Below, piece after piece: positions 1-5,655 of a stretch of 10,655 nucleotides of DNA (within the stretch, counting starts at the first letter, position 1; each line of letters opens with the position of its first letter). The stretch comes from Oscillospiraceae bacterium (GTDB lineage Bacteria; Bacillota_A; Clostridia; Oscillospirales; Oscillospiraceae), in assembly GCA_017936985.1 (NCBI GenBank), contig JAGBEM010000217.1:1-10655 (forward strand). Direction: 5' to 3'. A program made the translations under genes and the position numbers. The notes beneath the pieces are model-generated. The model saw nothing but the letters and a program-made list of their open reading frames with translations. It was not told the origin of the DNA and searched no databases.

Positions 1-69
1 CAGGCTCAAAAGCATGATGGCTGCCAGAAGACCGGCCATCAAAGATGCCCATAATTTTTTGTTCTTCAA
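1..69 (-). CDS. Exported protein, N-terminal fragment (signal peptide only), downstream of ftsX
   Basis: Only the first 23 codons are in the window; the rest lies beyond the left edge. Reading from a TTG at 67-69, the product starts MKNKKLWASLMAGLLAAIML, a short lysine-rich stretch followed by a hydrophobic run, which is a typical Sec signal peptide. An AAGGAG sits 6 nt before the TTG, supporting this start. The gene begins 23 nt after the ftsX stop on the same strand, so it is probably in the ftsEX operon. In many Firmicutes this position is held by an EnvC/M23-type murein hydrolase (activator) or an S41 carboxy-terminal processing peptidase; which one applies here cannot be seen, so that identity is inference from gene order only. 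Confidence 0.7.
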   Translation of the reverse strand, partial: MKNKKLWASLMAGLLAAIMLLSL

Positions 70-92
70 ACTAATTCTCCTTGCTAACGGGG

Positions 93-980
93 TTATACGT
101 TCATAAACTTACGGATGGAAGTCCAACTGCCAACGATACCGACAAACAGGCCGGCACCGGCAAAGATCGCCACCATGGGGATCAGCAGCTCTTCAAATGC
201 CACGAAGCTGAACAGCTGCAGGGTATCCACCTTGGCAAGCTCTGTGAGCATCCAGTTATACAGCAGCCATTCCAGGCCAAAGGCGATCACCGCGCCCAGC
301 ATACCCAGAATGAAGCCCTCCACCACATAAGGAAGGCGGATAAAACCGTTGGTAGCGCCCACCATTTTCATAATGGCGATCTCGTCCTTGCGGTCATACA
401 TCGCCAGCTTGACGGTATTGGAAATGATCAAAAGGCTGACCACCAAAAGCACTGCGATCACCGCCAGAGAGGCAATGTGCAGGATATTTTCCAATGTAGA
501 GAAGCCCTCTGCCAGCTCATAAGATGCGCTGATCTTGGCCACGCCGGGGATCTGCTCCAGCTGTTCCACCGTCTGTTCCATCAGCTCGTTATTTTCCAGC
601 ACAACGATGTAACGGTGGCGCAGGTCAGCAGCTTCCACGCCGCTGAAAGCCTCATCGCCTTCATGATCTGCCACGAAATCCTCCAGGGCTTCTTCCCGGG
701 ACTTAAAGGTTGCCTCGTATACATTTTCCACCAGGTTGATGTCCGTGCCTACGCTGCGGGCTTCCGCATCGGACAGGGTTTCATCGATGTACACCAAGAT
801 CTCATTGGTCTTGTTCAGATCCTCCACCATGATGCTGACATTGTAGGTCAGGCAGGAAAAGCTGCCCACGATCAGCAGGCAGGCCACCGTAACACAGATG
901 GCTGCGAAGGACATGAAACCGTGGAGGAAAATGCCCCGGATGCCCTCTCTTATCAAATAACCGATATTATTGATCTTCAT
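93..980 (-). CDS. ftsX: Cell division ABC transporter permease FtsX
   Basis: Membrane half of the FtsEX complex, which transmits FtsE ATP hydrolysis across the membrane to control cell-wall hydrolases at division or during elongation. The 295-residue protein has the family layout: a cytoplasmic N-terminus (MKINNIGYLIREGIRG), membrane segment 1 at about residues 22-44, a large extracellular loop at about 45-165, and three C-terminal membrane segments at about 169-187, 219-241 and 265-285. The cytoplasmic stretch between segments 2 and 3, with DEIAIMKMVGAT at 199-210, is the conserved FtsX/MacB-type coupling region. I chose the ATG at 980 because it gives the family N-terminus and length. Upstream ATGs at 995 and 1058 would only add residues encoded inside ftsE. 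The start overlaps the end of ftsE by 14 nt, indicating translational coupling. Confidence 0.95.
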   Translation of the reverse strand: MKINNIGYLIREGIRGIFLHGFMSFAAICVTVACLLIVGSFSCLTYNVSIMVEDLNKTNEILVYIDETLSDAEARSVGTDINLVENVYEATFKSREEALEDFVADHEGDEAFSGVEAADLRHRYIVVLENNELMEQTVEQLEQIPGVAKISASYELAEGFSTLENILHIASLAVIAVLLVVSLLIISNTVKLAMYDRKDEIAIMKMVGATNGFIRLPYVVEGFILGMLGAVIAFGLEWLLYNWMLTELAKVDTLQLFSFVAFEELLIPMVAIFAGAGLFVGIVGSWTSIRKFMNV

Positions 981-1656
981 ACTGATAATACCCATCCATT
1001 CCGTCGTGGATAACAACACCCTCGTCAATGGCGATGACCCGCTTGGGGAACCGCTCAACCAGATCCCGTTCGTGGGTAACCACCAGCATAGTGGTGCCCA
1101 GATTGTTAATCTCCATCAGAAGACTCATGATCTCCAGCGACCGGGCCGGATCCAAGTTGCCGGTAGGCTCGTCCGCAATGATGGTAGAGGGGTTGTTCAC
1201 CAGTGCCCGGGCAATGGCCAGACGCTGCTGCTCACCGCCGGACAGCTCACCGGGATGCCGGCGGCTCTTGGTATCCAAGCCCACCAGATTCAGCACATAA
1301 GGTACGCGCTCCCGGATCTCCCGTTCCCGGGCACCGATGGCGCGCATAACGAAAGCCGCGTTTTCGTAAACCGTCTTATTCTCGATCAGTCGGAAATCCT
1401 GGAATACGACACCGACAGTACGGCGCAGATAAGGGATCTCACGCTTGCGGATCCGCTCCAGAGAGTAGCCGTTGACATGGACTGTTCCGGAGGTGGGCTT
1501 CAGCTCACCGGTGATCAGCTTGATGATGGTGGACTTGCCGCTACCGGAAGGTCCCACCAGGAAAGCAAACTCGCCGTCTTCGATCTGCATAGAAACGCCC
1601 CGGAGTGCCCGGGTGCCGACGGTATAAGATTTTGTTACATTGGTAAATTCAATCAT
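967..1656 (-). CDS. ftsE: Cell division ATP-binding protein FtsE
   Basis: Cytoplasmic ATPase of FtsEX, partner of the FtsX permease encoded just downstream. The 229-residue protein is a single ABC domain with all motifs intact: Walker A GPSGSGKST at 35-43, Q-loop Gln86 (VVFQDFRLI), ABC signature LSGGEQQR at 138-145, Walker B ending in IIADE at 159-163, D-loop NLD at 167-169 and switch His195 (VVTHERD). The Q-loop context and full length match FtsE rather than a generic importer ATPase. The ATG at 1656 gives the family start MIEFTNVTKSY and has an AGGA 6-7 nt upstream. An in-frame extension to 1776 would run through the promoter and has no family similarity. A strong sigma-A promoter lies 31-59 nt upstream. 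Confidence 0.96.
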   Translation of the reverse strand: MIEFTNVTKSYTVGTRALRGVSMQIEDGEFAFLVGPSGSGKSTIIKLITGELKPTSGTVHVNGYSLERIRKREIPYLRRTVGVVFQDFRLIENKTVYENAAFVMRAIGAREREIRERVPYVLNLVGLDTKSRRHPGELSGGEQQRLAIARALVNNPSTIIADEPTGNLDPARSLEIMSLLMEINNLGTTMLVVTHERDLVERFPKRVIAIDEGVVIHDGMDGYYQYEDQ

Positions 1657-1686
1657 AACTATCCTGCTCCAAATCAGTGTAACCGA

Positions 1687-1715
1687 ATTGTAACATATTG
1701 CCGATGTTATGTCAA
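1687..1715 (-). promoter_or_regulatory. Sigma-A promoter of ftsEX
   Basis: On the minus strand, a perfect -35 TTGACA (1710-1715) is followed by a 17-nt spacer and TACAAT as -10 (1687-1692). Transcription would begin near 1680, leaving about 25 nt before the ftsE ATG. Nothing comparable lies between ftsE and ftsX, consistent with one operon. Confidence 0.88.
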
Positions 1716-1817
1716 TGAAAAGAGGATAAAAAAACGGCAGCAGTTGACATTTTCCGGAAATTTCCACTTCCTGCACGCTATGTTCGAGTTTCAGTTTATC
1801 GGGCTGTTGGTTAGACG

Positions 1818-1950
1818 CCTTGGCCCCCTCAGAGAGGGGGCAGTCATCGCCGTAAGGCGATGACTGGGGGAGTGTCCTAATGCCTATGCGACGCTCCCTC
1901 AGTCAAAAATCAGTGACTTTTTTCCAGCTCCCTCAAAGAGGGAGCCAAGG
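1818..1950. repeat. MITE-like intergenic element: imperfect terminal inverted repeats around a chain of hairpins
   Basis: The ends are 23-nt imperfect inverted repeats (1818-1840 and 1928-1950; 18 of 23 positions match), both beginning CCTTGGC when read inward. Each end is itself a 7-bp hairpin (1824-1840 and 1928-1944). Between them are a perfect 11-bp stem with GTAA loop (1841-1851/1856-1866), a 9-bp stem with one G-U pair (1868-1876/1890-1898) and a weak 5-bp stem (1901-1905/1914-1918). There is no credible coding sequence and no obvious target-site duplication. This resembles the short palindromic intergenic repeats common in gut Clostridia genomes; whether it is multicopy cannot be seen here. 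A further small hairpin, GGTGC/GCACC (1950-1963), abuts the right end. Together with the ftsE promoter and the pucR-like terminator, it fills the gene-free stretch 1657-2045. Confidence 0.7.
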
Positions 1951-2007
1951 GTGCTGCCGCACCGGAGCAATCATACAACAAAACAATAAATTCCCAATTT
2001 GCTGCGC

Positions 2008-2034
2008 AAAAAGGGCGCGGCTAAGCCGCGCCCT
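2008..2034 (-). terminator. Intrinsic terminator of the PucR-family regulator gene
   Basis: On the minus strand, a 9-10 bp GC-rich stem (GGGCGCGGC/GCCGCGCCC at 2013-2021 and 2025-2033, 3-nt loop) is followed directly by TTTTT (2008-2012). It sits 12 nt past the regulator's stop codon. Confidence 0.9.
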
Positions 2035-2045
2035 CTGTTGTGAAA

Positions 2046-3134
2046 TTAGTGCATTTCCCGGGAGGACAGATACTTGCGGACCATCAGCGCCACCTTGAAT
2101 ACGATCGCGTGGTCAAACTCCCGCAGATCCAGACCCGTCAGCTTCTTGATCTTCTCCAGGCGGTACACCAAGGTATTCCGGTGGACAAAGAGCTTCCGGG
2201 AGGTTTCGGAAACATTCAGATTGTTCTCAAAGAACTTGTTGATGGTAAACAGCGTCTCCTGATCCAGAGAATCGATGGAATTCTTCTTGAAGATCTCACT
2301 CAGGAAGATCTCACACAGGGTGGTAGGCAGCTGATAGATCAGACGGCCGATACCCAGATTTTCATAGTTGATGATGCTCTTCTCCGTGTCGAAGACCTTA
2401 CCCACATCGATAGCGGTCTGGGCTTCCTTATAGGAGTCTGCCAGAGAACGCAGGTGCTCTGCAATGGTGCCAAAGCCGATGACTGTCTTGATGAACAGCT
2501 CGTTCTTCAGGGTATCTTCCATGGACTGAGCGATCTTTTCCAGCTCCTCAGCAGTAGTGCCGGGGGTGATCTGCTTGACCACGGCAATATCGGTTTCGTT
2601 GATGCTCAGCACAAAATCCTGCGCCTTGTCGGGAAACATACCGGACAGTACATCAACCGTCGCCACATCCGCATGACCGATCTGACGAACCAAAAATACA
2701 GCACGGGGCGCATCGGTTGCAAAATGCAGTTCCTTGGCGCGAATACAAATATCGCCGGGCAGGATATTGTCCATGATGATATTCTTGACAAAGGTACCCC
2801 GATCATGCTTCTCTTCATAGAAGGTCTTGGCATCATTCAGGGAGATGTATGCCATCAGGCAGGCGCTCTTGGCTTCCTTGTCGCTGCCGGAGCAGAAAAC
2901 CGCATACTCAAATACATTTGTGCTGCTGGTGATCGCCTTGAAGCATTTCTGACCAAAGGTTACAACACTTTCAGAGGCATTGGCTACACGCAACGCAGCA
3001 TCCGTCCAGCGCTCACCCAACAAGGCGGCATCCGTACAGGAAATCACGCAGCCATCCGTATCAATAACGCCAAAAATCCGGTCAGAGACCTCTTTCAGCT
3101 GAACGATCACATTCTGAAAAACACTGTTTGCCAT
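2046..3134 (-). CDS. PucR/CdaR-family transcriptional regulator
   Basis: Predicted DNA-binding regulator of 362 residues. The C-terminal part (about residues 300-350, with FFENNLNVSETSRKLFVHRN then TLVYRLEKIKKLTGLDL) is the characteristic PucR/CdaR helix-turn-helix. The middle (about 140-260, with SYKEAQTAIDVGKVF at its end) matches the CdaR GGDEF-like domain, which has no cyclase motif. The N-terminal about 130 residues are presumably the sensory part; they are not a convincing match to the sugar-diacid sensor of CdaR, so I do not propose a ligand. The ATG at 3134 is preceded by AGAGGGGG about 8 nt upstream. The gene is monocistronic, with its own promoter (3194-3222) and terminator (2008-2034), and no metabolic operon adjoins it, so its regulon is not evident. 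Such proteins often bind their own promoter, which would fit the dyad over the -35 here (inference). Confidence 0.88.
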   Translation of the reverse strand: MANSVFQNVIVQLKEVSDRIFGVIDTDGCVISCTDAALLGERWTDAALRVANASESVVTFGQKCFKAITSSTNVFEYAVFCSGSDKEAKSACLMAYISLNDAKTFYEEKHDRGTFVKNIIMDNILPGDICIRAKELHFATDAPRAVFLVRQIGHADVATVDVLSGMFPDKAQDFVLSINETDIAVVKQITPGTTAEELEKIAQSMEDTLKNELFIKTVIGFGTIAEHLRSLADSYKEAQTAIDVGKVFDTEKSIINYENLGIGRLIYQLPTTLCEIFLSEIFKKNSIDSLDQETLFTINKFFENNLNVSETSRKLFVHRNTLVYRLEKIKKLTGLDLREFDHAIVFKVALMVRKYLSSREMH

Positions 3135-3157
3135 CTTCCAGACCCCCTCTAAGATTT

Positions 3158-3173
3158 AAGCGCTGATGCGCTT
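3158..3173. other. Small hairpin in the leader of the PucR-family gene
   Basis: AAGCGC (3158-3163), a 4-nt loop, then GCGCTT (3168-3173). It lies in the roughly 50-nt leader between the predicted transcription start near 3187 and the ribosome binding site. It may be an RNA hairpin or an operator; it is too short and lacks a minus-strand T-run, so it is not a terminator for that transcript. Confidence 0.4.
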
Positions 3174-3193
3174 TTCACCAAATTTGCACTGCC

Positions 3194-3222
3194 ATTATAC
3201 ACCGCTTTTGCGCAATTTGCAA
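3194..3222 (-). promoter_or_regulatory. Sigma-A promoter of the PucR-family regulator gene
   Basis: On the minus strand, TTGCAA (3217-3222), a 17-nt spacer, then a perfect TATAAT (3194-3199). The -35 lies in a partial dyad (TTGC, 7 nt, GCAA), which could be an operator. The promoter sits in the 139-nt gap after rsuA, where no convincing rsuA terminator is seen. Confidence 0.85.
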
Positions 3223-3273
3223 GTACCTTTTGACATTTTATTGCAAAAAGTGAGTCCAATTTTGGCTGTATTG

Positions 3274-3981
3274 TCATATAATATCCGTTTCCAACGCCCC
3301 GAGCTCCTCTTCTGTCAGTTCCCGGACGCACCCTCTGGGCAGTTCTCCCAAACTCAAGCAGCCCTCACTTTTCCGTTCCAAATAGGTTACAGGCATCCCC
3401 CGGGATGCCATCATCCGGCGCACCTGATGATATTTACCTTCGCACACTGTGATCCGGCTCTCCCCCGGTCCCAGCGGCTCCAGCTCCGCACTCAGGCACT
3501 TTGTTCCGTCTTTTAGGGTCAAACCAGCTGCAAAGGCAGCCACATCGGCACTGTCCGCCTGTCCTTCATGCCGGGCATAGTAAACCTTCGGTACTTCTTT
3601 TTTGGGGCTGATCAGCCGGTGCAAAAGATCACCGTCATTGGTAAACAGCAGAAGACCTTCCGTTGCTTTGTCCAATCGTCCCACAGGCTTGACATCCATT
3701 GCGCGCATGTGCGTGGAAAGCAGCTCCATTACCGTTTTTTCTACCGGATCTTCTGTGGCGGTGACAAACCCCGCCGGCTTATTGAGCATCAGCACCACCC
3801 GGCGCTTTCCGCCTAACACCTCTGCGTCCAGGCATACTGTGTCTTTTGCAGGATCGATCTTTCGGGAATTGTCCCTCTCCACACTGCCGTTAACTGTCAC
3901 CCGGCCGGCTTTCAGGATCAGCTTGACCTGGCTTCTTGTGCCGGCACCGCTGTCTGCCAGAAATTTATCCAGACGCTCCAT
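3274..3981 (-). CDS. rsuA: 16S rRNA pseudouridine synthase, RsuA family
   Basis: Predicted to isomerise a specific uridine of 16S rRNA (U516 in E. coli numbering) to pseudouridine. The 235-residue protein starts with an S4 RNA-binding domain (about 1-60, RLDKFLADSGAGTRSQVKLI). The RsuA/RluB-type catalytic domain follows: NKPAG at 67-71, GRLDKATEGLLLFTNDG with catalytic Asp104, and KYHQVRRM near the C-terminus, the motif of this branch. Length is normal for RsuA (about 230-240). The ATG at 3981 has GGAGA about 5 nt upstream. It is transcribed divergently from the DUF4830 gene, with 71 nt between start codons and no convincing promoter in that gap for either direction. Confusion with RluB/RluE/RluF is possible from sequence alone, but the short length and N-terminal S4 domain favour RsuA. 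Confidence 0.92.
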   Translation of the reverse strand: MERLDKFLADSGAGTRSQVKLILKAGRVTVNGSVERDNSRKIDPAKDTVCLDAEVLGGKRRVVLMLNKPAGFVTATEDPVEKTVMELLSTHMRAMDVKPVGRLDKATEGLLLFTNDGDLLHRLISPKKEVPKVYYARHEGQADSADVAAFAAGLTLKDGTKCLSAELEPLGPGESRITVCEGKYHQVRRMMASRGMPVTYLERKSEGCLSLGELPRGCVRELTEEELGALETDII

Positions 3982-4052
3982 AGTATCTCCGTTCTATCCC
4001 TGTCCACCTGCGCATAGATTTTTAATGCGAATTCTGAACTGGAGGGATTAAA

Positions 4053-4556
4053 ATGTTGGTTATGACCGCAAAGGTCGATAAGAAAAAAATCGCCATGATC
4101 CTGGCAGCCGCCGTTGTGCTGATCCTGGGTCTGGTTTTGCTGTTCGGTGGTTCGGACAGCGAACCCACCGCATCCACCAATGTAGCAAATAACGATTCCC
4201 GGGTAGCATTTTTGCAGAGCTTCGGCTGGGAAGTAACTACCTCTCCCACCGAATCCAGCCAAGTCCGGATCCCCAGCGCGTCAAGCGAGGTCTTTGATCG
4301 CTACAACGCGCTACAGAAAAGCCAGGGCTATGACTTGAGCCAGTATGCCGGTAAGACTGTTATGCGCTATGTGTACCAGGTCAACAATTATCCGGGCGCC
4401 ACCGAGCCGGTCTATGCAACGCTTTTAGTCTACAAAAACCAAATCATCGGCGGCGACATCACAGACACCTCTGCCAAAGGCGTGATCCGTGGCTTCCAAA
4501 AGCCAGCTGACGCTCAGCAAAGCACCCCGTCCACCGACGCCACAGAAACCACATAA
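4053..4556 (+). CDS. DUF4830 domain-containing membrane-anchored protein
   Basis: Function unknown. The 167-residue protein has a short basic N-terminus, one membrane segment (about residues 13-31, IAMILAAAVVLILGLVLLF), a low-complexity linker, then a compact extracytoplasmic domain (about 48-150). That domain carries features I recall for DUF4830: RVAFLQSFGWEV, YNALQKSQGYDLSQYAGKTV, and LLVYKNQIIGGDI. The C-terminus is Thr/Ser/Gln-rich and probably unstructured. Topology should be N-in with the domain outside. No lipobox or clear cleavage site is seen, so it is probably a bitopic membrane protein. GGAGGG lies 6 nt before the ATG at 4053; an internal ATG at 4062 is the alternative. The gene precedes, but is separately promoted from, the riboflavin leader. 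Confidence 0.85.
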   Translation: MLVMTAKVDKKKIAMILAAAVVLILGLVLLFGGSDSEPTASTNVANNDSRVAFLQSFGWEVTTSPTESSQVRIPSASSEVFDRYNALQKSQGYDLSQYAGKTVMRYVYQVNNYPGATEPVYATLLVYKNQIIGGDITDTSAKGVIRGFQKPADAQQSTPSTDATETT

Positions 4557-4582
4557 TTGCATTTTACCATATCTGCTCCGGC

Positions 4583-4611
4583 TTGACAAGGCGCTTTCCG
4601 CATGCTACACT
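4583..4611 (+). promoter_or_regulatory. Sigma-A promoter of the FMN riboswitch / ribU transcript
   Basis: A perfect TTGACA (4583-4588), a 17-nt spacer, then TACACT (4606-4611). Transcription would start near 4618, about 10 nt before the aptamer P1 helix, giving a leader of about 350 nt before ribU. Confidence 0.9.
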
Positions 4612-4627
4612 TTAGAAAACTGAAAAG

Positions 4628-4912
4628 ATCTTCAGGGCAGGGTGAAATTCCCGACCGGCGGTGGGCAAACTCTAATGGCAGGTTATTTGTGGACTGCGTG
4701 GTTTTTTACTGCAGATCGAAGTTTGAAGCCGCAGGAATACTTTGTGTATTTCAAGGTTTCAAACTGATGAGATGCTGTAAAAGGGTCGCAGTCCCGGAGA
4801 TCAGCTGTCTTTAGAGGTTGCCCGAAAGTCCGCGAGCGCACAAGCGCCGAACCGGTGTGATTCCGGTACCGACAGTGAGGCAAGAATTGCCGCAGTCTGG
4901 ATGGAAGAAGAT
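4628..4912 (+). ncRNA. FMN riboswitch (RFN element) with a greatly extended P4 arm
   Basis: Binds flavin mononucleotide and controls ribU downstream. Conserved blocks are all present: ATCTTCAGGGCAGGGTGAAA (4628-4647) with TTCCCGACCGGCGGT (4648-4662), AGTCCGCGAGC (4827-4837), ACCGGTGTGATTCCGGT (4851-4867), ACCGACAGT (4868-4876) and AGTCTGGATGGAAGAAGAT (4894-4912). P1 pairs 4628-4633 with 4907-4912; one arm pairs GCGC 4836-4839 with 4844-4847; another pairs ACCGG 4851-4855 with CCGGT 4863-4867. P4 (4658-4661/4830-4833) is normally capped by a short variable loop but here continues for about 150 nt, and that insert also folds. A second short extension, GGCAA/TTGCC (4879-4891), lies just before AGTCTGG. 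The element is longer than the usual 100-150 nt but no conserved block is broken. Confidence 0.95.
4663..4823 (+). other. Rod-like insertion in the P4 arm of the FMN riboswitch
   Basis: Hand-found pairings nest into one long hairpin: GGGCAA 4663-4668 with TTGCCC 4818-4823; CTCTAA 4670-4675 with TTAGAG 4811-4816; GGCAG 4677-4681 with CTGTC 4805-4809 (one G-U); GGACTGCG 4691-4698 with CGCAGTCC 4787-4794; TTTTAC 4704-4709 with GTAAAA 4777-4782; GCA 4711-4713 with TGC 4773-4775; ATC 4715-4717 with GAT 4766-4768; AGTTTGAA 4720-4727 with TTCAAACT 4758-4765; GGAATAC 4734-4740 with GTATTTC 4746-4752 (one G-U). The order is perfectly nested, with short internal loops. It contains no plausible reading frame. 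Confidence 0.75.
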
Positions 4913-4929
4913 GCGAGCACGCACAAACT

Positions 4930-4959
4930 ATGCCCTGAGTCTATACTCAGGGCATTTTT
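4930..4959 (+). terminator. Riboswitch-controlled intrinsic terminator in the ribU leader
   Basis: A perfect 11-bp stem (ATGCCCTGAGT 4930-4940, loop CTAT, ACTCAGGGCAT 4945-4955) runs straight into TTTTT (4955-4959). It lies between the aptamer and the ribU ribosome binding site (GGAGG 4961-4965). Its 5' arm TGCCCTGA (4931-4938) is also exactly complementary to TCAGGGCA (4632-4639) in the aptamer's 5' strand, a ready antiterminator. Expected logic (inference): with FMN bound, P1/P2 hold the 5' strand and the terminator forms, turning ribU off. Confidence 0.92.
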
Positions 4960-4971
4960 CGGAGGTGCGGT

Positions 4972-5619
4972 ATGAAACGGAATGTAAAAAAGATGGTGCT
5001 GATCGCCATGCTGGCAGCCCTTTCTTATATTGCAGTGCTGGTGGTCAGGATACCGGTGGTTTTGTTTTTGAGTTATGAACCGAAGGATGTGGTCATCACC
5101 ATCGGCGGTTTTCTCCTGGGGCCTATGGCAGCTTTTGCCTGCTCGGCCGTGGTATCGCTGATCGAAATGTTCTCCATCAGTGAAACCGGTATGATCGGCT
5201 GTGTTATGAATTTGCTGTCTACCTGCAGCTTCGCCTGTATCGCGGCTTTGATCTACAAAAAGCGTCATGATCTGACCGGCGCAGTTTTAGGTCTGGCCGC
5301 AGGCTCTGTGGCAATGATTGCCACCATGCTGCTGTGGAATTATCTGATCACACCGCTTTACATGACCGGCACATCCCGGACTGATATTGCCGCTATGTTA
5401 GTTCCGGTATTTCTTCCTTTTAATACACTGAAAGCTGGTTTCAACAGTGCGCTGACGCTATTGCTCTATAAGCCCCTGGTCACCGCCCTGCGGCAGATCG
5501 GTCTGGCTGAGAAAAAGCCTGCCGCTACCGGTAGTTCCAAGTTGGGACTGTACCTTTTTGCAGGCATTTTGCTGATCACCTGTGTTCTGCTTTTGCTGGT
5601 GATCCGCGGGCTGATATAA
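4972..5619 (+). CDS. ribU: ECF transporter S component, riboflavin-specific (RibU)
   Basis: Substrate-binding membrane subunit of an energy-coupling-factor importer, predicted to take up riboflavin with a shared EcfA/A'/T module encoded elsewhere. The 215-residue protein is almost entirely hydrophobic with about five to six membrane segments. It has the N-terminal A-x-x-x-A contact motif (Ala12-Ala16 in AMLAALSYIAVL), by which S components dock to EcfT, and the RibU-like stretch YEPKDVVITIGGFLLGP at 35-51. MNLLSTCSFACIAALIYKK, about 30-40 residues further on, is also typical of clostridial RibU-type proteins. The C-terminus has an extra hydrophobic segment after a polar linker. GGAGG lies 6 nt before the ATG at 4972. 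Control by the FMN riboswitch directly upstream independently supports riboflavin as substrate. The gene is monocistronic, ending at a strong terminator. Confidence 0.93.
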   Translation: MKRNVKKMVLIAMLAALSYIAVLVVRIPVVLFLSYEPKDVVITIGGFLLGPMAAFACSAVVSLIEMFSISETGMIGCVMNLLSTCSFACIAALIYKKRHDLTGAVLGLAAGSVAMIATMLLWNYLITPLYMTGTSRTDIAAMLVPVFLPFNTLKAGFNSALTLLLYKPLVTALRQIGLAEKKPAATGSSKLGLYLFAGILLITCVLLLLVIRGLI

Positions 5620-5624
5620 AGAAC

Positions 5625-5655
5625 ACCCGGCAGCAAAAGCTGCCGGGTAATTTTT
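5625..5655 (+). terminator. Intrinsic terminator after ribU
   Basis: A perfect 10-bp stem (ACCCGGCAGC 5625-5634, loop AAAA, GCTGCCGGGT 5639-5648) is followed by AATTTTT (5649-5655). It lies 5 nt after the ribU stop, and its T-run overlaps the stop codon of the convergent murA. On the minus strand the same hairpin is followed only by GTTCTTTAT, so it may serve murA less efficiently. Confidence 0.93.

Noticed and set aside
81..1013. Long plus-strand open frame of 310 codons opposite ftsX
   Set aside because: His/Gln-rich, low-complexity translation with no family signal; it is the antisense shadow of ftsX, whose membrane topology and motifs are unmistakable.
1744..1749. Plus-strand TTGACA as a possible promoter
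   Set aside because: No -10-like hexamer at 16-18 nt spacing and no plus-strand gene downstream.
1818..1963. Clustered dyads considered as a CRISPR array
   Set aside because: There are no direct repeats with regular unique spacers; the structure is inverted-repeat based and there are no cas genes.
2040..3152. 370-codon plus-strand open frame opposite the PucR-family gene
   Set aside because: No ribosome binding site or recognisable domain, and its start lies in the regulator's terminator region; the minus-strand product has clear PucR domains.
4602..4814. Possible 70-codon leader peptide at the start of the riboswitch
   Set aside because: Its frame runs through conserved RFN bases, its start lies by the promoter -10 upstream of the likely transcription start, and it has no ribosome binding site.
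4801..5268. Minus-strand open frame across the riboswitch and ribU start
   Set aside because: Overlaps a conserved RNA element and the RibU coding region; the translation is low-complexity with no known domain.
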